This document shows, piece after piece, positions 9,090-17,156 of a stretch of 64,000 nucleotides of DNA. Source of the DNA: Aggregatilinea lenta (GTDB lineage Bacteria > Chloroflexota > Anaerolineae > Aggregatilineales > Aggregatilineaceae); NCBI RefSeq assembly GCF_003569045.1, contig NZ_BFCB01000002.1:1593506-1657505 (forward strand), written 5' to 3'. The translations under genes were made by a program, and so were the position numbers. The notes under the pieces are model-generated. The model had not been told where the DNA came from and ran no database searches. It saw nothing but the letters and a program-made list of their open reading frames with translations. How positions within the stretch are numbered: the stretch's first letter is position 1; every line of letters starts with the position of its first letter.

Positions 9090-9273
9090 ACGCTTTTATC
9101 CTGACACTGCGAAATCCATCGCGCGCAATACACCTTGTAATGCATCGCTGCGCGCAGTTATGTGTTTAGATGGGCAAACACCTGCATTGGTTGTAGGCCA
9201 TTGGAGGACATTTTATCATCCATCCGTCGGGCGCGCGCCTGACAAATGTCTGTATATGGTCATGCTAACAGGT

Positions 9274-9279
9274 TATAAT
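9274..9279 (+). promoter_or_regulatory. Probable -10 box of the zinc-ribbon gene
   Basis: A perfect TATAAT lies 52 bases before the chosen ATG at 9332. The -35 region is poor: CTGACA is present but 29 bases away. Confidence 0.45.
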
Positions 9280-9331
9280 CCGTGAGGACGCACGTTTGTG
9301 CGGCACGGAGAGCTACGAAGGATATAAAGGC

Positions 9332-9580
9332 ATGCCGGTTCCGTATTGTCATATTTGTGAGGAAAATGAGGCCGAAAAGCGCCAGTATGGGGATGCGTCC
9401 CTCGCCCAGGGCGATTACTGCCCGGTCTGCCATCGCCCCACCTGCCGCTTCCACATGGGCCGGGTCCGGTGGCGCTGGAAGCACAACAACCAACTCGCAG
9501 ACGCGCTGATCTGCCGCGACTGTAAAAACAGCTACCGCCACCGCGAATGGGACGCTTATAACCGCGATTGGATTAGTTGA
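9332..9580 (+). CDS. Small zinc-ribbon-like protein
   Basis: 82 residues from ATG at 9332, preceded by GAAGGATATAAAGGC; the open frame extends to a TTG at 9296 without a ribosome site. Three Cys pairs or clusters are visible: CHIC near the N-terminus, CPVCHRPTC in the middle with a following His, and CRDC near the C-terminus. This is enough for two zinc-binding knuckles, treble-clef or ribbon-like. The ends are charged and aromatic (RWRWKHNN, HREWDAYNRDW). Nucleic-acid or protein binding is plausible, but I do not recognise the family. It stands alone with its own -10 box and a strong hairpin after it. Confidence 0.75.
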   Translation: MPVPYCHICEENEAEKRQYGDASLAQGDYCPVCHRPTCRFHMGRVRWRWKHNNQLADALICRDCKNSYRHREWDAYNRDWIS

Positions 9581-9611
9581 ACGCACGCCCCTGAAAACTG
9601 CCGTTTAAACG

Positions 9612-9649
9612 TTGAAAGCGTTGGGAACGCCGATTCCCAACGCTTTCAA
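9612..9649 (+). terminator. 16-bp perfect hairpin after the zinc-ribbon gene
   Basis: Arms TTGAAAGCGTTGGGAA and TTCCCAACGCTTTCAA are exact complements around a 6-nt loop (CGCCGA). There is no T-run on either side, so it is terminator-like rather than a standard intrinsic terminator. The rest of 9650-9822 has no recognised feature. Confidence 0.6.
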
Positions 9650-9822
9650 TCATTAAGGAGGAGAAGAAGAGAATTCGCCCTTCGCTTCTCCCTTAGTGTA
9701 TGCAGCCCCGCCTATCGCGGCATAATGCGTGCTCTACGCCAACCCTACGTGCCCCCAACGGACAGCCTTCGCTCCGGCTACGGCGGGCGCGTTCTCCACA
9801 GACTCAGAGCGCAGTAAGGCGT

Positions 9823-10623
9823 CTAAAATTGAAAGATGAAGCGCAGGCTGATGACGATTAAGAAGACGCCGTAGAGTCGTTTGATCGTGGCCGAGGGCAG
9901 CCCCAGCGCGACCCGCGCGCCGCCAAACGCGCCCAGCACCAGCCCCGCCGCCACCAGCGCCGCCGTCGCCACTTCGATCTTGCCCGCTTCATAGAACGTC
10001 ACGACCGCGCCGATGCCTACCGGCGGCAGCAGCGCCGCCAGCGACGTGCCGACCGCGCGCTTCTGGTCGTAGCGCAGCACCGCGACCAGTCCCGGCACGA
10101 TCACCAGCCCGCCGCCGATGCCGAACATGCCCGACGCGACACCCGCGATCAGCCCGACCGCCAGGATCACGTACCATGACACACGGGCCGCGTCCGCCTT
10201 CCCGGCGGCCTCTGGCGCTGCGAGACTGGGCGCTCCCCCGCGCCGGGCGGCCAGCAGCTTGCGCGGCTCGACGAAGCGCCAGCCGGTGTAGATCAGGAAC
10301 ACGCCGTACACGCGCTTGAGCGTCTCGCCCGGCAGGCTCAGCGCGATCTCGGCCCCCACCACACCGCCCAGCACCAGTCCCACGGCGATCAGCGCCGCCG
10401 GACCGATCTGAATATACCCGGAACGGTAGTAGGCCAGCACGGCGAAGATGCTCACGGGCCAGATCAGCACGGCCAGCGACGTACCGATGGCCTGCTGAAG
10501 CTCGAAGCCCATCAAGACCGTCAGCACCGGGACGATCACCGCACCCCCACCAATCCCAAACATGCCTGACAGCAGCCCGGCAAGCAGTCCAAGCAGCAGC
10601 AAGGCCCATGCGTGATCTGGCAT
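9823..10623 (-). CDS. TauE/SafE family membrane exporter
   Basis: 266 residues from ATG at 10623, which has AAGGAG six bases upstream. The open frame continues upstream to 10878 but that part crosses a repeat hairpin and is not coding. About eight hydrophobic segments form two homologous halves, each with the family signature: SGMFGIGGGAVIVP in the first and SGMFGIGGGLVIVP in the second. Each half ends with a similar KRVYGVFLI / KRLYGVFLI stretch. The family (COG0730) exports sulfite, sulfoacetate or related organosulfur anions; the substrate here is not known. Confidence 0.92.
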   Translation of the reverse strand: MPDHAWALLLLGLLAGLLSGMFGIGGGAVIVPVLTVLMGFELQQAIGTSLAVLIWPVSIFAVLAYYRSGYIQIGPAALIAVGLVLGGVVGAEIALSLPGETLKRVYGVFLIYTGWRFVEPRKLLAARRGGAPSLAAPEAAGKADAARVSWYVILAVGLIAGVASGMFGIGGGLVIVPGLVAVLRYDQKRAVGTSLAALLPPVGIGAVVTFYEAGKIEVATAALVAAGLVLGAFGGARVALGLPSATIKRLYGVFLIVISLRFIFQF

Positions 10624-10823
10624 TCCAATCTCCTTGGGGGGTGCATTTCGTCTCGGTTGGCGACAACAGCGGAGCTGCGACGCAGCAGGGAGCATTGTAC
10701 CCAACCGGGCGCAGGAGAGAAAGTGCGGCAGGAACGCGGGGTGAATGAGACGATCAGGATTAAGGCCCGCCCCGTGCAGTGTCCGTTGAGTTTGGATCTT
10801 CCCGATCGCCAGCGACCGCTGTT

Positions 10824-10849
10824 GTAGGGGCAGGTTTGTAACCTGCCCC
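10824..10849 (+). repeat. Element B hairpin
   Basis: GTAGGGGCAGGTTTGTAACC and its return arm CCTGCCCC form a hairpin whose inner arms are AGGTT / AACCT. It lies upstream of the TauE/SafE gene. Confidence 0.8.
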
Positions 10850-10906
10850 GCTTTTTCAAATGCTGAGGAGAGCAGCAAGCTTCGACTGTTAATCAGGCAA
10901 AAAAAC

Positions 10907-10931
10907 GGGCGGGTTCCAAACCCACCCCTAC
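10907..10931 (-). repeat. Element B hairpin, reverse orientation
   Basis: GGGCGGGTT-CCA-AACCCACCC followed by CTAC is the reverse-oriented version, with one unpaired position. It lies just past the end of the TIR-like gene and is preceded by AAAAAA, so it could serve as that gene's terminator on the minus strand (hairpin then T-run). Confidence 0.75.
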
Positions 10932-10972
10932 GGATCGCGTCAGATTTTGCCCGTGATGTTGCTCTTGCCCTG

Positions 10973-11914
10973 CTAAAACACCGACACGCCGAAGACCGCG
11001 TTGAGGAACAGCAGCAGCACGCTCAGGATCAGCAGCAGGATCGTCGCCAGCACCACCCACGACAGCGCCTGCGCGCGCTCCGCCTGGGCGTTAGCAATGT
11101 CGAGCACATCCGGTCCCACATCGTCGGTCGCCAGGACGCGATACAACGCCGCTGCCTCGCGGTCCAGCACGTGATAGTGGCCGGGGAACCAATAGTAGAC
11201 CTGCGTGCGCGTCATGTGATAGCGCACCATCACCAGCCCTTCGAGCTGTTCGACGATCAGCGTCTGGTCCGACCGGCGCGGATCGAACACGTTGAACGCG
11301 CGGACGCGGTGCGCCTGGATCATGCGCGGGCCGACCTCGGTCAGTTCGAACTTCGCCAGCTCGAAGAAGTACGCCGTGCGCGCTTCCAGCTCACCGGGCG
11401 GCAGGATCATCGGCAGGGTGTAGTTGATGCGCAGGCGATCCTCGCGCCAGCAGCGCTCGGAGGGCAGCGTGTTCGGCAGCAGGCCCGATTTGCCGACGGG
11501 CGGCGGATACTCGACGGTCAGTGGGCGAGTGGGCGCGCCGGTCATTTGCAGGTTCTGCACCAGATCCTCGACGGCCAGCAGGAACCGGTCCCGAAAGTCC
11601 ACACGCGGCAGCGGCTGGAGCAGATCGGGAATATCGCACGTCTCGTGAATGACGACGAACACGTGCTTATGCATGCCCAGCGCCCGGCCCCAATCGCGCA
11701 ACAGCGCGGATTCGGCGGTGGAGTGCGGCGACAGGATCGCCAGCACGTGGCTGGCGGCTTCCAGCGCAGCGCCTTCGTCGCGGGGTGCAGCGACCAGTTG
11801 AGCCGTGTCCAGCACGCGCCAAACGACCAGCCCGCGCTGCTGAAGCTGGATCCCCAACTGCCGCGCGAAGGTTTTATCCTGCGCGGAATAGGACAGATAA
11901 ACGTGAGGAGGCAT
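10973..11914 (-). CDS. TIR-like domain protein with C-terminal membrane anchor
   Basis: 313 residues from ATG at 11914; a GTG at 11935 is possible. Residues 1-130 look like a TIR domain: HVYLSYSAQDKTFARQL (strand A/helix A), GLVVWRVLDT, AASHVLAILSPHSTAESALL, and HKHVFVVIH. In NAD-cleaving TIR domains a Glu follows the helix-C Ser/Cys-containing stretch; the aligned segment here is ESALLRDWGRAL, with Trp where that Glu would be expected. The middle region is unassigned and beta-rich. The C-terminus is one long hydrophobic segment (about residues 285-308), so the TIR domain would face the cytosol. A signalling scaffold is more likely than an enzyme. Alignment by eye only. Confidence 0.7.
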   Translation of the reverse strand: MPPHVYLSYSAQDKTFARQLGIQLQQRGLVVWRVLDTAQLVAAPRDEGAALEAASHVLAILSPHSTAESALLRDWGRALGMHKHVFVVIHETCDIPDLLQPLPRVDFRDRFLLAVEDLVQNLQMTGAPTRPLTVEYPPPVGKSGLLPNTLPSERCWREDRLRINYTLPMILPPGELEARTAYFFELAKFELTEVGPRMIQAHRVRAFNVFDPRRSDQTLIVEQLEGLVMVRYHMTRTQVYYWFPGHYHVLDREAAALYRVLATDDVGPDVLDIANAQAERAQALSWVVLATILLLILSVLLLFLNAVFGVSVF

Positions 11915-12018
11915 CGATCCGGCAGTCCTTGCCACAATGAAGCCTGGAGGCCGTTACGGGCTTTTGAGTGAACTGGAGTGCCAAGGGAGAAAGCTCACCC
12001 CTACTCGCTAACGCTCGT

Positions 12019-12061
12019 TTCCCGCTCTCCAATCAGATTAGAAAGGGGGCCGGGGGTGAGG
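12019..12061 (-). repeat. Element A, the only reverse-oriented copy
   Basis: GCTCTCCAATCAGATTAGAA and then GGGGGCCGGGGGTGAGG is the reverse complement of element A, slightly degenerate in the return arm. No clear element B follows on the minus strand. It lies in the divergent gap between the TIR-like gene and the CAP gene. Confidence 0.75.
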
Positions 12062-12241
12062 TGCCCTTGACACGGCACCGTCTTGGCTGGTAATGGCACG
12101 AAAAACACATAACACGCCCTGACCCTGAATTGTAGCGTGAAACGACCGCTTCATAACAAATCTCGCGCCGCTCAGGGGACCAAAGCGCCTGTCGAGCGGA
12201 GGATGACGCGCCCTGAGGATGCTGCTAAACTAGGGCCGAGG

Positions 12242-13249
12242 ATGGAAGTAAAAGTTGGTTCAGCAGTGATAATGGTCTCAAAACGGCTCGCCATATTCAT
12301 CATCGCGCTGGGATTGATCCTGGCCGTGCAGCCCGCTCCAACCGCGCACGCCCAGGACGAAAGCTGGCTGATCGGGCAGGTGAACGGCCTGCGGGCGGGC
12401 CTGGGGCTGAGCGGCCTGTCACCCAACAGCCAGCTCAGCGCCGCCGCCGCCCAGCACAGTGCGTACATGGCGACCTCGTGCGACGTGTCGCACACGGAGT
12501 CGAACGGCTCCACGCCGTCCAGCCGCGCCGCCGCCAACGGCTATCCCGGCAGCCGCGTGAACGAAAATATCTATGGCGGCATGCTGGCCCAGGCCGGCAA
12601 CGCCTGGTCGTTCTGGCTGAACTCCGGCTCGCACTACCAGGCGATGGTTGACGCGCGCATCAACGAGATCGGCGTGGGTGTCGCCAGCGGCGACTGCGGG
12701 CACTACTTCACCATGCTGGTCGGCTACAACGACGGCGTTTCCGCGCCGCCGCCGCCCGAACAACCCGCCGACACAAATGCGGATGCGGTCCCGGCAGGCG
12801 ATGCAGTTCCAGCAGGCGACGTGGCTCCGGCGAACGCCGAAGCGCCCGCCACGGCGATCGTCATCCCGCCCACGCAGCAGCCCTATGTGCCCCCACCGCC
12901 CAGCCGCACGCCGACCGCCACTGTGCTCACACTGACGCCGTCGCCCACATGGACGATCACGCCGACGCGCACACCGTCACCCACCGGCACGGTGCAGCCG
13001 CCGACCTCGACCGCTATCCTGCTGCCGACCGTGCCCCTACCCGGCGAGGCGACTGCCGTGGCGCTAGCGGCCCTGCCCACGACCGGGCCGCCCAGTCTCC
13101 CCCCCACCGCGACGCCGCCGCCCGTACAGCAGCAGTCGGTTTCCGGCGATGGATTCGACCCACGCGACCTGCTGCCGGTGGCACTGGTCGGGCAGGTGGT
13201 ACTGATCGGAGTGGTGGGATTTGTATATTTCCGCCGTCAACAACGATAG
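12242..13249 (+). CDS. CAP-domain (SCP/PR1-like) surface protein
   Basis: 335 residues. ATG at 12242 has AGGG six bases upstream; an ATG at 12272 would shorten the signal peptide's n-region but has no ribosome site. After the signal peptide (hydrophobic core then AHAQD) comes a CAP domain of about 130 residues with the usual pattern: SAAAAQHSAYMA, SCDVSHTESNG, RVNENIYGG, HYQAMVDARINEIGVGVA and HYFTMLVGY, including the conserved His and Glu. A long Thr/Pro/Ala-rich stalk follows, then a C-terminal hydrophobic helix (LLPVALVGQVVLIGVVGFVYF) with a basic tail, so the domain stands off the cell surface. CAP proteins bind lipids or act in adhesion; function here unknown. Confidence 0.88.
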   Translation: MEVKVGSAVIMVSKRLAIFIIALGLILAVQPAPTAHAQDESWLIGQVNGLRAGLGLSGLSPNSQLSAAAAQHSAYMATSCDVSHTESNGSTPSSRAAANGYPGSRVNENIYGGMLAQAGNAWSFWLNSGSHYQAMVDARINEIGVGVASGDCGHYFTMLVGYNDGVSAPPPPEQPADTNADAVPAGDAVPAGDVAPANAEAPATAIVIPPTQQPYVPPPPSRTPTATVLTLTPSPTWTITPTRTPSPTGTVQPPTSTAILLPTVPLPGEATAVALAALPTTGPPSLPPTATPPPVQQQSVSGDGFDPRDLLPVALVGQVVLIGVVGFVYFRRQQR

Positions 13250-13324
13250 ACGGGCGGCCCGGACATGGGTTATAGTGTTGTGTGATACCGCTTCCAGCGA
13301 ATCCAGGCAGTAGGATGGAGTGCA

Positions 13325-14359
13325 ATGGCGAGTTCGCCTGAACTGATCCCCGTGCTGATCACGGTCGAGTTTTCCCCGGAGATGATCGCCGCGTTTGGCG
13401 AGGTGTCCAGCCGGTTGGACCTCATGGTTCACCCCGTCGAGCAGGTCGAGGACGTGCCCGAAGACGTGTGGGCCAGAGCGGAAGTGCTGTACACCACGCA
13501 TCTCGTGCCAGAACCGGCAATGGCCCCCGCGCTGCGCTGGATCCAGGTGCATTCGGCGGGCGTCGATCGCATCATCGACCAGCCCATCGTGCAGCAAGAA
13601 GATATCCGCGTGACCTCGGCCAGCGGCATCCACGTCACCAGCATGGCCGAATACGCCTTCGCGATGATGCTCTACTTCAGCCGCAAGATCCCCGCCCTGT
13701 TGGCTTATCAGGCCACGTCGCACTGGCCCACCGGGGACGAATACGACGCGCTGGGCGGCACGGAGCTGCGCGGCAGCACGATCGGCATCGTGGGCTACGG
13801 CAGCGTCGGGCGCGAAATCGCGCGGCTGGCGCAGGCGTTTGGTATGAAGGTGCTGGCGAGCAAGCGCGACGTACTGCATCCCGCCGACACCAACAGCTAT
13901 ACGCTGCCTGGCACCGGCGACCCGGAGGGTGCGTTCTTCGAGCGACTGTACCCGCCGGAAGCGCTGGCGACGATGGTGCGCGAATGTGATTTCGTGGTGA
14001 TGACCGTGCCGTTGACCGATGCGACGCGCGGCGTCGTCGATGCCGACGTGATCGGCGCCATGAAGAAGACCGCCTGCCTGATCAACGTGGGGCGCGGCGG
14101 TGTGGTGGACGAAAACGCGCTGTTGGAGGCGCTGCGCACCAAGCAGATCGCCGGGGCCGCGCTGGACGTGTTCGAGACGGAGCCGCTGCCCGCCGACGAT
14201 CCGCTGTGGAAGCTGCCAAATTTGCTGATCAGCCCGCACCTGTCCGGCGTGTCGGACAATTATGCCGAGCGCGCGGGGGAATTGTTCATCGAGAACCTGC
14301 GCCGCTACGTCGCGCACAAGGATCTGCTCAACGAGGTGAGCCTGGATCACGGCTACTAA
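13325..14359 (+). CDS. D-isomer specific 2-hydroxyacid dehydrogenase
   Basis: 344 residues, with GGAG four bases before the ATG. NAD(P)-dependent reduction of a 2-oxoacid to a D-2-hydroxyacid, or the reverse. Rossmann motif GIVGYGSVGREIA (about residues 155-167). Catalytic triad of the family: Arg in NVGRGGVVDE, Glu in DVFETEPLP, and His in ISPHLSG. The substrate domain begins at the N-terminus and includes LVPEPAMAPALRWIQVHSAGVD. A loop of about 30 residues after ASKRD, containing TNSYTLPGTGDPEG, is longer than in most members. The exact substrate (glyoxylate, phosphoglycerate or other) cannot be read. Stands alone. Confidence 0.92.
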   Translation: MASSPELIPVLITVEFSPEMIAAFGEVSSRLDLMVHPVEQVEDVPEDVWARAEVLYTTHLVPEPAMAPALRWIQVHSAGVDRIIDQPIVQQEDIRVTSASGIHVTSMAEYAFAMMLYFSRKIPALLAYQATSHWPTGDEYDALGGTELRGSTIGIVGYGSVGREIARLAQAFGMKVLASKRDVLHPADTNSYTLPGTGDPEGAFFERLYPPEALATMVRECDFVVMTVPLTDATRGVVDADVIGAMKKTACLINVGRGGVVDENALLEALRTKQIAGAALDVFETEPLPADDPLWKLPNLLISPHLSGVSDNYAERAGELFIENLRRYVAHKDLLNEVSLDHGY

Positions 14360-14459
14360 ACGGCCCGGCCCGGGTTCACGCTGCGCAACCTGACTGCCCA
14401 TCACATCGTATAGAGTCTAAGGATAGATCTCTGTTGAGAACTAAGAGAGGACAAGGGTC

Positions 14460-14756
14460 ATGTCAGAAGAATTGAACAGCAGCACCCAGCAGCCCACCGA
14501 AAAAGCGCCGCTCAAGCGCTTCGTCAAGCACCAGCAGTCAGCACTGGAAGAGACCGGTAAAGCGGTCGCCTCGCTGCTGCCGCGTGAGTTCCGCGATCAT
14601 ACCAATCGCGCCATTGAAGAAGGCGTCGCCGGATGGAAAGCGCTGTTCCAGGGCGTGCGCGTCGAAGTCGAGCGCAGCGCCGAGCGCGTGAAGGATTTTG
14701 GCCGTCCCGAGGGACCTATCGAAGGCCAGAGTAAAGTCAAGGTCGACGTCGAATAA
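14460..14756 (+). CDS. Small charged protein of unknown function
   Basis: 98 residues; ATG preceded by GAGAGGACAAGGGTC, a good ribosome site. The protein is hydrophilic and rich in Glu and Lys; residues about 25-75 (QQSALEETGKAVASLL, TNRAIEEGVAGWKALF, GVRVEVERSAERVKDF) should form amphipathic helices. No signal peptide, membrane segment or cysteine. I do not recognise it. The gene has its own leader and a strong terminator, so expression as a single small protein is likely. Confidence 0.7.
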   Translation: MSEELNSSTQQPTEKAPLKRFVKHQQSALEETGKAVASLLPREFRDHTNRAIEEGVAGWKALFQGVRVEVERSAERVKDFGRPEGPIEGQSKVKVDVE

Positions 14757-14814
14757 TCCTACCGGCTGCCGCAGCCCTCATTTGGTCCGGCGAGCCCGTT
14801 TCATCGTGAATCAA

Positions 14815-14839
14815 AACGCCCTGGGTAACCCAGGGCGTT
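14815..14839. terminator. Bidirectional terminator between convergent genes
   Basis: An 11-bp stem (AACGCCCTGGG / CCCAGGGCGTT) with a TAA loop lies between the small charged protein and the cold-shock gene. On the minus strand it ends CGTTTTG, giving a short T-run; the plus side is weaker. Confidence 0.75.
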
Positions 14840-14867
14840 AATGTTCTGCTGCGCTGTACCAAAGCCG

Positions 14868-15083
14868 CTACGAACCGAGGCGCACAACCTCACTCGCTTG
14901 CGGCCCCTTAGGACCTTCCGTGATCGAAAACTCGACCCGCTCCCCCTCTTCGAGGTTCCGATACCCCGCGCCAACAATGGCACTGTAGTGAACGAAGACG
15001 TCCGGGCCGTTTTCTGGTTGGATGAAGCCGTAGCCCTTCTGCGAGTTGAACCACTTTACCACGCCGGTAAGACGTTCTGCCAT
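14868..15083 (-). CDS. Cold-shock domain protein (Csp family)
   Basis: 71 residues, the usual Csp size. ATG at 15083 is fixed by homology ([20 protein letters not shown]) with AAGGAG about 11 bases upstream. It contains RNP1-like KGYGFIQP and RNP2-like DVFVHYSAI, the surface aromatic motifs that bind single-stranded RNA and DNA in an OB-fold. Csp proteins act as RNA chaperones and can prevent termination at hairpins. The gene has a long leader with its own promoter and an intrinsic-terminator hairpin (see separate entries), so it may be regulated by readthrough. Confidence 0.95.
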   Translation of the reverse strand: MAERLTGVVKWFNSQKGYGFIQPENGPDVFVHYSAIVGAGYRNLEEGERVEFSITEGPKGPQASEVVRLGS

Positions 15084-15151
15084 TTTGGAGGATACTCCTT
15101 CTTCATACAGACAGTTGCAATACAGTGGCTCGTGTCTTTGCAGGCGCGGAC

Positions 15152-15190
15152 AAAAAAACACCCAGTGTGTTGTTCTTGCTACACCGGGTG
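15152..15190 (-). terminator. Intrinsic terminator inside the csp leader
   Basis: On the minus strand CACCCGGTGT pairs with ACACTGGGTG (10 bp, one G-T wobble) around a 12-nt loop and is followed by seven T. It stands 69 bases upstream of the csp start and downstream of a good promoter, so it can act as a leader attenuator. It may also, or only, end the transcript of the UbiB-type gene that stops at 15282. Confidence 0.8.
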
Positions 15191-15232
15191 ATTCCCTGCC
15201 GGTACTGCAAACAACTTGCTCCACTATTAAAG

Positions 15233-15262
15233 ATTTTAGTCGCTCCTGGTAGCAGTTGTCAA
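15233..15262 (-). promoter_or_regulatory. Sigma-70-type promoter for the csp gene
   Basis: A perfect -35 TTGACA (15262-15257) is separated by 18 bases from a -10 TAAAAT (15238-15233). Transcription would begin near 15226, giving a leader of about 140 nt to the csp ATG. Confidence 0.75.
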
Positions 15263-15281
15263 CCACTTTGGAGGGAAAAGT

Positions 15282-17156
15282 TCAAACCTGGCTGGTCGGC
15301 GGTTCGCCTCCGGCAAAAATGAGTCGGAGCAGCGCTAAGCCTGTAAACGCCGCTGCAACCAGGCTCAACAGCGTGTCGCCGGACGTGTACAGCAGCGTCG
15401 TGCAGATCAGCAGTGCCGCAAAAACGACACCGTATAACACGCGCCGCAGCAGGGTCGCGATGCGGTCCAGATCGTGCTGGAACTGCGGCCCCGGCATGGT
15501 TTGCAGCGTCAGATCGCCCTGGTCGATGCGGCGCAAAACGCCGTCGGCGCGGGCGGGCATCTGGATCGCGCGAGTCAGGCCGCCACTGCCGAGCACCATG
15601 TCCAGCCCTTGTCCCGACAGCACTGCCTTCAGCAGGCTGCGCGGTCCGGTCGGCAGGCCCAGCGCCGACAGTTCGCCGTTTTCGTGCAGCATGCGCTTAA
15701 CGAACGGCTGGATCTCCTGCCAGGGGTTGAACTCCGGGTCGAGCGCGGTGCAGATGCCCATCAGCAGGCCGATGGCGCGCGAGAGGTACAGGAAATCCTG
15801 CGGGACCTGGAACGGCAGCGCGAACAACAGATCGTTGAACTCACGTGTGATGTGCTGCATCTCCGACATCGGCATTTCGCCGAGCTGCGACAGGTTCAGG
15901 CCCCAGATGCGCTCGAAGACGCTGCGTGTGGCCGCCTCGATGCGGCTCACGTCCGCATCCGGCAGCAGGATACCAAGCTGCTGGTAGGAGCGCACCACGC
16001 GCGCCGCGTCGCGCTGGATGAGCGCGATCAGCGTTTCGCGCAGCCCGGCGACGATTTCCGGTGTGACGCGCCCCACCAGCCCGAAGTCCACGAAGATGAG
16101 GTAAAACGGCTCGCCGTCGAGCGGCTGGCCGTCCGCGTGCCGCCCGGTCGGCGGCGCGACCTCGTTCGGAAACGGGTAGATGAACAGGTTGCCGGGGTGC
16201 GGATCGCCGTGGAAGATCTTCTCGGTGAAGATCGTCTCCAGATAGGTGCTTACCAGCCGCCGCGCGACGTCCTGGCGGCTGATGCCCGCCGACTCGATGC
16301 GCGCGTAGTCGGTGATCTTGAGCGAGGTCACGTCTTCCAGCGTCAGCACGCGGCGCGTGGACAGCGCGCGGTGCACGGCAGGCACGTAGACGCCCATGTT
16401 GTCCTTGAACAGAGCGCCGAACGCCTCGGCGTTATCCGCCTCGTGCGTGTAATCCAGCTCCTGCCATAAGCCCTCGCTGAACTCACCCAGCAAAACGGGC
16501 AAATTCGCGCGGCGCGAGACGAAGCGGAAGCGCATCAGGCCGCGCGCCACCGCGCCCAGCGCGCGCAGATCCGTGTTGACCAGCGTGTGAATGCCGGGCC
16601 GCTGCACCTTGACCACCACGCGCTGGTCGTCCAGCAGGCGGGCGCGGTGCGCCTGCCCCAGCGATGCCGCCGCAACCGGGATCTCCTCAAACGCGGCGAA
16701 ACGCTCGACGAGCAGGCCGAGGTCGGCCTCGATCACCTTGCGGATGGCCAGGAACGGCACGGTGGGCACTTCATCCTGCAAGCTCGCCAGTTCTTCGGTG
16801 ATTTCCGGCGGCAGAATGTCCGCCCGCACGGAAATGAACTGGCCGAGCTTGATCATCACGCCGCCCATATCCACGGCCAGCGCGCGGAACTCCCGTGCCC
16901 AGCGCCGCCAGCGTGCGGGGCGGTTCCCGGCGGCGGCATTACCCACCAGCCGCCGCACGAGAATTTCCCAGAACACGACGCGCACGAACAGCCAGCCCGC
17001 GTACCACAGTGTGTGCTGGTAGCGACGCCAGTTGATCGGAACCTGCGACGGGTCGAACGCGGCCTGTGCCGCGCCATCCGGCGTATCAGTGCGCGGCGGC
17101 GTCTCCGGCAGGCCGGATAAAGTGGATGCGAAGCCGGGATTGTTCGAATCGGGCAT
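15282..17156 (-). CDS. ABC1/UbiB-family atypical kinase
   Basis: 624 residues. Hallmarks of the UbiB/AarF/ADCK family: the KxGQ motif in VMIKLGQFISVRADILPPEI (about residues 98-115), SLGQAHRARL (Ala-rich nucleotide loop equivalent), VVVKVQRPGI, FHGDPHPGNLFIYP (about residue 315) and FVDFGLVGRV (about residue 357). Two hydrophobic segments at the C-terminus (about residues 565-620) anchor it in the membrane, as in ubiquinone-biosynthesis homologues; an atypical ATPase role in lipid or quinone metabolism is likely. Its ATG at 17156 lies 71 bases inside the upstream ArsA-type gene, so the two are probably translationally coupled; later starts are possible. Confidence 0.9.
   Translation of the reverse strand: MPDSNNPGFASTLSGLPETPPRTDTPDGAAQAAFDPSQVPINWRRYQHTLWYAGWLFVRVVFWEILVRRLVGNAAAGNRPARWRRWAREFRALAVDMGGVMIKLGQFISVRADILPPEITEELASLQDEVPTVPFLAIRKVIEADLGLLVERFAAFEEIPVAAASLGQAHRARLLDDQRVVVKVQRPGIHTLVNTDLRALGAVARGLMRFRFVSRRANLPVLLGEFSEGLWQELDYTHEADNAEAFGALFKDNMGVYVPAVHRALSTRRVLTLEDVTSLKITDYARIESAGISRQDVARRLVSTYLETIFTEKIFHGDPHPGNLFIYPFPNEVAPPTGRHADGQPLDGEPFYLIFVDFGLVGRVTPEIVAGLRETLIALIQRDAARVVRSYQQLGILLPDADVSRIEAATRSVFERIWGLNLSQLGEMPMSEMQHITREFNDLLFALPFQVPQDFLYLSRAIGLLMGICTALDPEFNPWQEIQPFVKRMLHENGELSALGLPTGPRSLLKAVLSGQGLDMVLGSGGLTRAIQMPARADGVLRRIDQGDLTLQTMPGPQFQHDLDRIATLLRRVLYGVVFAALLICTTLLYTSGDTLLSLVAAAFTGLALLRLIFAGGEPPTSQV

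Noticed and set aside
9282-9509. 75-residue plus-strand frame overlapping the zinc-ribbon gene
   Set aside because: Different frame, no motif; the Cys-rich frame is the real one.
10624-10878. Upstream extension of the TauE/SafE gene
   Set aside because: It passes through a repeat hairpin and precedes a strong AAGGAG-ATG; not part of the protein.
10973-11914. Anti-phage TIR system
   Set aside because: No partner gene such as a Thoeris, CBASS or pAgo component is adjacent and the catalytic Glu seems missing.
13064-14404. 446-residue minus-strand open frame
   Set aside because: Antisense to the 2-hydroxyacid dehydrogenase; composition as for shadows.
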